This document shows, one piece after another, positions 62,095-64,000 of a DNA stretch of 64,000 nt (positions are counted from its first letter, which is position 1; every line of letters begins with the position of its first letter). A program made the translations under genes and the position numbers. Origin of the DNA: Canna indica (Eukaryota > Streptophyta > Magnoliopsida > Zingiberales > Cannaceae); assembly GCA_034359265.1 (NCBI GenBank), contig CP136891.1, forward strand, positions 11,670,501-11,734,500, given 5' to 3'. The notes under the pieces are model-generated. The model did not search any database, was not told the origin of the DNA, and saw only the letters and a list, made by a program, of their open reading frames with translations.

Positions 62095-62436
62095 ATGGCA
62101 GCTTCTTCATCCCGAATAAGCGAAACATATTTGAGATATCAAAATAGAGAATGTTTTTGCGGTTTGCGAGCCGCGGTACAAATAAGTGAAAGTGAAAAAA
62201 ATCTCGGCCGATTATATGCAGCTTGCATAAATAGAGGCAAAATTGACATTCCCAGTTGTCAATTCTTTCGATGGATCACTCTCATTGCAACGACAATACG
62301 CGATGAGAAAGAAGAAGTGAACCAAAGAAGTAGGGACCTCTTTTCACTTGAGGCAAAAATGGACAAGCTCCTTGACATGAGTTGCAAGGGGTTGATAGCA
62401 CTTGTTTTCATTGCAATTATTTTTTTAAAAAAATAG
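62095..62436 (+). CDS. GRF-type zinc-finger membrane-tailed protein carried by TE2
   Basis: Open 113-residue ORF starting MAASSSRIS. GRF zinc-finger signature: CFCG (Cys20, Cys22), KNLGRLYAAC (Cys44) and CQFFRW (Cys55), the C-x-C...G-R-x-Y...C...C-x-F-F-x-W pattern of zf-GRF. An Arg/Glu-rich, possibly coiled-coil stretch (DEKEEVNQRSRDLFSLEAKM) and a C-terminal hydrophobic segment CKGLIALVFIAIIFLKK follow. GRF fingers bind single-stranded nucleic acid in several DNA-repair proteins. Short GRF proteins with a C-terminal hydrophobic tail form a large plant family of unknown role. It lies 145 nt after the transposase stop on the same strand, and TE1 carries a broken copy at the same place. I infer a transposon-borne gene, function unknown. 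Confidence 0.8.
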   Translation: MAASSSRISETYLRYQNRECFCGLRAAVQISESEKNLGRLYAACINRGKIDIPSCQFFRWITLIATTIRDEKEEVNQRSRDLFSLEAKMDKLLDMSCKGLIALVFIAIIFLKK

Positions 62437-62539
62437 GTTAGATAACAATAATGATGTAAACCTAAATACTTTATTGGACTACTAATGTAATTTGACTATT
62501 TTATCTTATTATTTTATTAACTTTAGTTTTATATCGACG

Positions 62540-62912
62540 GGAAATTGGATGCGATAACCAAATAATGGTTATGCGCACTTTCCTCCTAAGGTAGTAAAGT
62601 AATGTTGCCCATTATCAGTTATGGTTTTATATAAATGCGTGGTTGTGCTTATATTTCATTATTTGATTGCGCTTATATAAATGTGTGGTTGTGCTTATAT
62701 TTCATTGTTTGGTTGTGCTTATATAAATGCGTGATTGTTTCATTATTTGGTTGTGCTTATATAAATGCATGGTTGTTTCATTGTTTGGTTGTGCTTATAT
62801 AAATGCGTGGTTGTGCTTTATACTTTGGTTGTTTTAAGATAATGAGCAAATTTTATTTTGGTGGACTATGAATTGGAGGCGATAACCAATTAATGGTGAT
62901 ACGCATTTTCCT
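62540..62912 (+). repeat. TE2 hairpin family (two copies)
   Basis: Copies at 62540-62586 and 62873-62912. Both read GGA.GCGATAACCA, a short loop, TGGTTAT or TGGTGAT, then GCGCACTTTCC or CGCATTTTCC. Same sense as the GRF ORF and same outline as the TE1 copies. Confidence 0.75.
62629..62832. repeat. Minisatellite between the TE2 hairpins
   Basis: About five units around TATATAAATGCGTGGTTGTG with TTTCATTRTTTGGTTGTGC spacers, unit 35-45 bp. Confidence 0.85.
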
Positions 62913-63006
62913 TCATTGTCCTACATTTTTACCGTCAAAATTGACAACAATATTATTGATGGTGCTTGGCTGTTGGATTGTATCTATTATGCAATGCTTA
63001 TCGGTG

Positions 63007-63670
63007 AGTGTATGAAAAAAAAGAAATGTAACAGTGCTTGATCTCGGCCGATGTTTTCCAATTGCCAACTTCCAACTCATCAACCTCAGGCGGATGCAGT
63101 AACTTGCTCAGTGTATGAAAAAATATGTTATTGTATTTGATACTTAAAAAATCTTGTATGTCATTGATCAGTGTTATCAAGTTACAATCTATATTAATAA
63201 AAATATGTTATTGTATTTGATACTTAAAAAATCTTATATGCTATTGGTCAGTGTTACCAAATTATAATATAAGTTAATAAAAATATATTATTGTATTTGA
63301 TACTTAAAATTTTTTGTATGTCATTGATCATTATTACCAGGTTACAATCTAAGTTAACAAAAATATGTCATTGTATTTGATACTTAAAAAATATCATCGA
63401 TAGTTAATAAAAATATCTTTGTTGCTTCAGCTGCCGTTTTCTCTGCCTCTATCTTGACAACAATAGCATCGATTTCAGCTTTCTTTAGTGTAGAGTAATA
63501 AGAAAGAATGTAGACTAATTAATATATACTTATCCAATTTTATACTATATGTATAGCTTATAGCTTATCCCCTGATCTCAAAGCAACAACTCTATCCATT
63601 CTAGTTGTGTACCCCATCTCAACTCTCAACTTGTTACACTTATGAATTTAAATTATAAGCAGAAGAATGT
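63007..63670 (-). pseudogene. Scattered exon-like fragments of an unrecognised coiled-coil gene
   Basis: Minus strand, open pieces with coding look: 63650-63570 (CNKLRVEMGYTTRMDRVVAL), 63493-63420 (KKAEIDAIVVKIEAEKTAAEA) and 63105-63045 (LLHPPEVDELEVGNWKTSAE). Pieces start after AG, but two lack a GT donor at the end. This suggests a decayed gene, or the edge of one lying to the right. Family not recognised. Confidence 0.35.
63112..63410. repeat. Tandem repeat, unit about 81 bp
   Basis: Three and a half copies around ATTGTATTTGATACTTAAAA followed by GTCATTGATCAGTGTTA. Lies between the exon-like fragments above. Confidence 0.85.
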
Positions 63671-63679
63671 TAATGGAAG

Positions 63680-64000
63680 GTTGAGCATCATTTTATCAAA
63701 ATGTCAGCCATCAGATCAATAGATCAATCTTGTATTAATATTATCATGTGTGTATAATAACTTTATATTCAACTCATGTAATTCTATGTAACTCTATTTA
63801 TGTATTAATTAAATGTAACTTTATAACTTCATGAAAACTACTACATCAATAATTTCAACCATTATTAAGTTGGGTTAATTAAAGAAGTAAAAAAATACGA
63901 GTTTATACTTAGTTGATACGTAGCTCATATTTAGTTGATATTTAATTGATAATTAATGCATGATAATTAATTACAAATATTATTAATATTTAGTTGATAC
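63680..64000. other. AT-rich window end, nothing recognised
   Basis: Several TTAGTTGATA phrases near the right edge; no gene. Confidence 0.4.

Larger units (their letters stand above)
57202..62930 (+). mobile_element. PIF/Harbinger transposon TE2
   Basis: Left terminus GGCCATGTTTGTTACACCC follows TAA, a usual PIF target site, and resembles the TE1 terminus. Encodes ORF1 (59498-60445), transposase (60612-61949) and an open GRF ORF (62095-62436), followed by hairpins and tandem repeats. No matching right TIR was found; the true end may lie beyond the window or be lost. End coordinate is a minimum set by the last hairpin. Confidence 0.8.

Overview
The window is nuclear DNA of a flowering plant. 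Genes have many short exons with GT-AG introns, intergenic DNA is AT-rich, and decayed transposons are dense. The first exon of the apyrase gene and the 5' half of the EIN3-like gene are markedly GC-rich and fall away 3'. That gradient is commoner in monocots, so a non-grass monocot is my guess, not a demonstrated fact.

Host genes, left to right: (1) the 3' end of a GASA/snakin peptide gene (+, 3-459); (2) an R2R3-MYB of subgroup 1, MYB60-like (-, 4379-5698), with a GA-rich leader, a TATA box and a SINE remnant in intron 2; (3) an eight-exon, 543-residue GDA1/CD39 apyrase of the APY6 type (-, 10966-20882), whose introns hold a solo LTR and several TIR elements and whose catalytic motifs are eroded; (4) a twelve-exon, 613-residue PTEN2-type phosphatase (-, 24531-34834); (5) an EIN3-like transcription factor (-, 38806-40749), whose glutamine-rich tail is a coding minisatellite broken by a frameshift; (6) a 107-residue FLZ zinc-finger gene (-, 55658-56326). 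All splice phases in genes 2, 3, 4 and 6 close exactly.

Two PIF/Harbinger-class transposons dominate the right half, in opposite orientation: TE1 (-, about 43177-50278) and TE2 (+, from 57202). Each carries a Myb/SANT-like ORF1, a three-exon DDE transposase and, unusually, a third ORF encoding a GRF zinc finger with a C-terminal hydrophobic tail. Downstream of the GRF ORF, in the same sense in both elements, lie repeated palindromes of about 40 bp. Their outer flanks are conserved, while the stem bases change in compensating pairs. All proteins of TE1, and ORF1 and transposase of TE2, carry stops or frameshifts; the TE2 GRF ORF is open. The GRF ORF plus hairpins is the best candidate here for an undescribed system.

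Other mobile DNA: three LINE remnants, two short hAT elements with perfect 8-bp target duplications (23598-24111 and 50385-51076), a family of CGGTA-rich TIR elements inside apyrase introns (one nested), a solo LTR with a 5-bp duplication, and several AT-rich foldbacks. No rRNA, tRNA or CRISPR array was seen.
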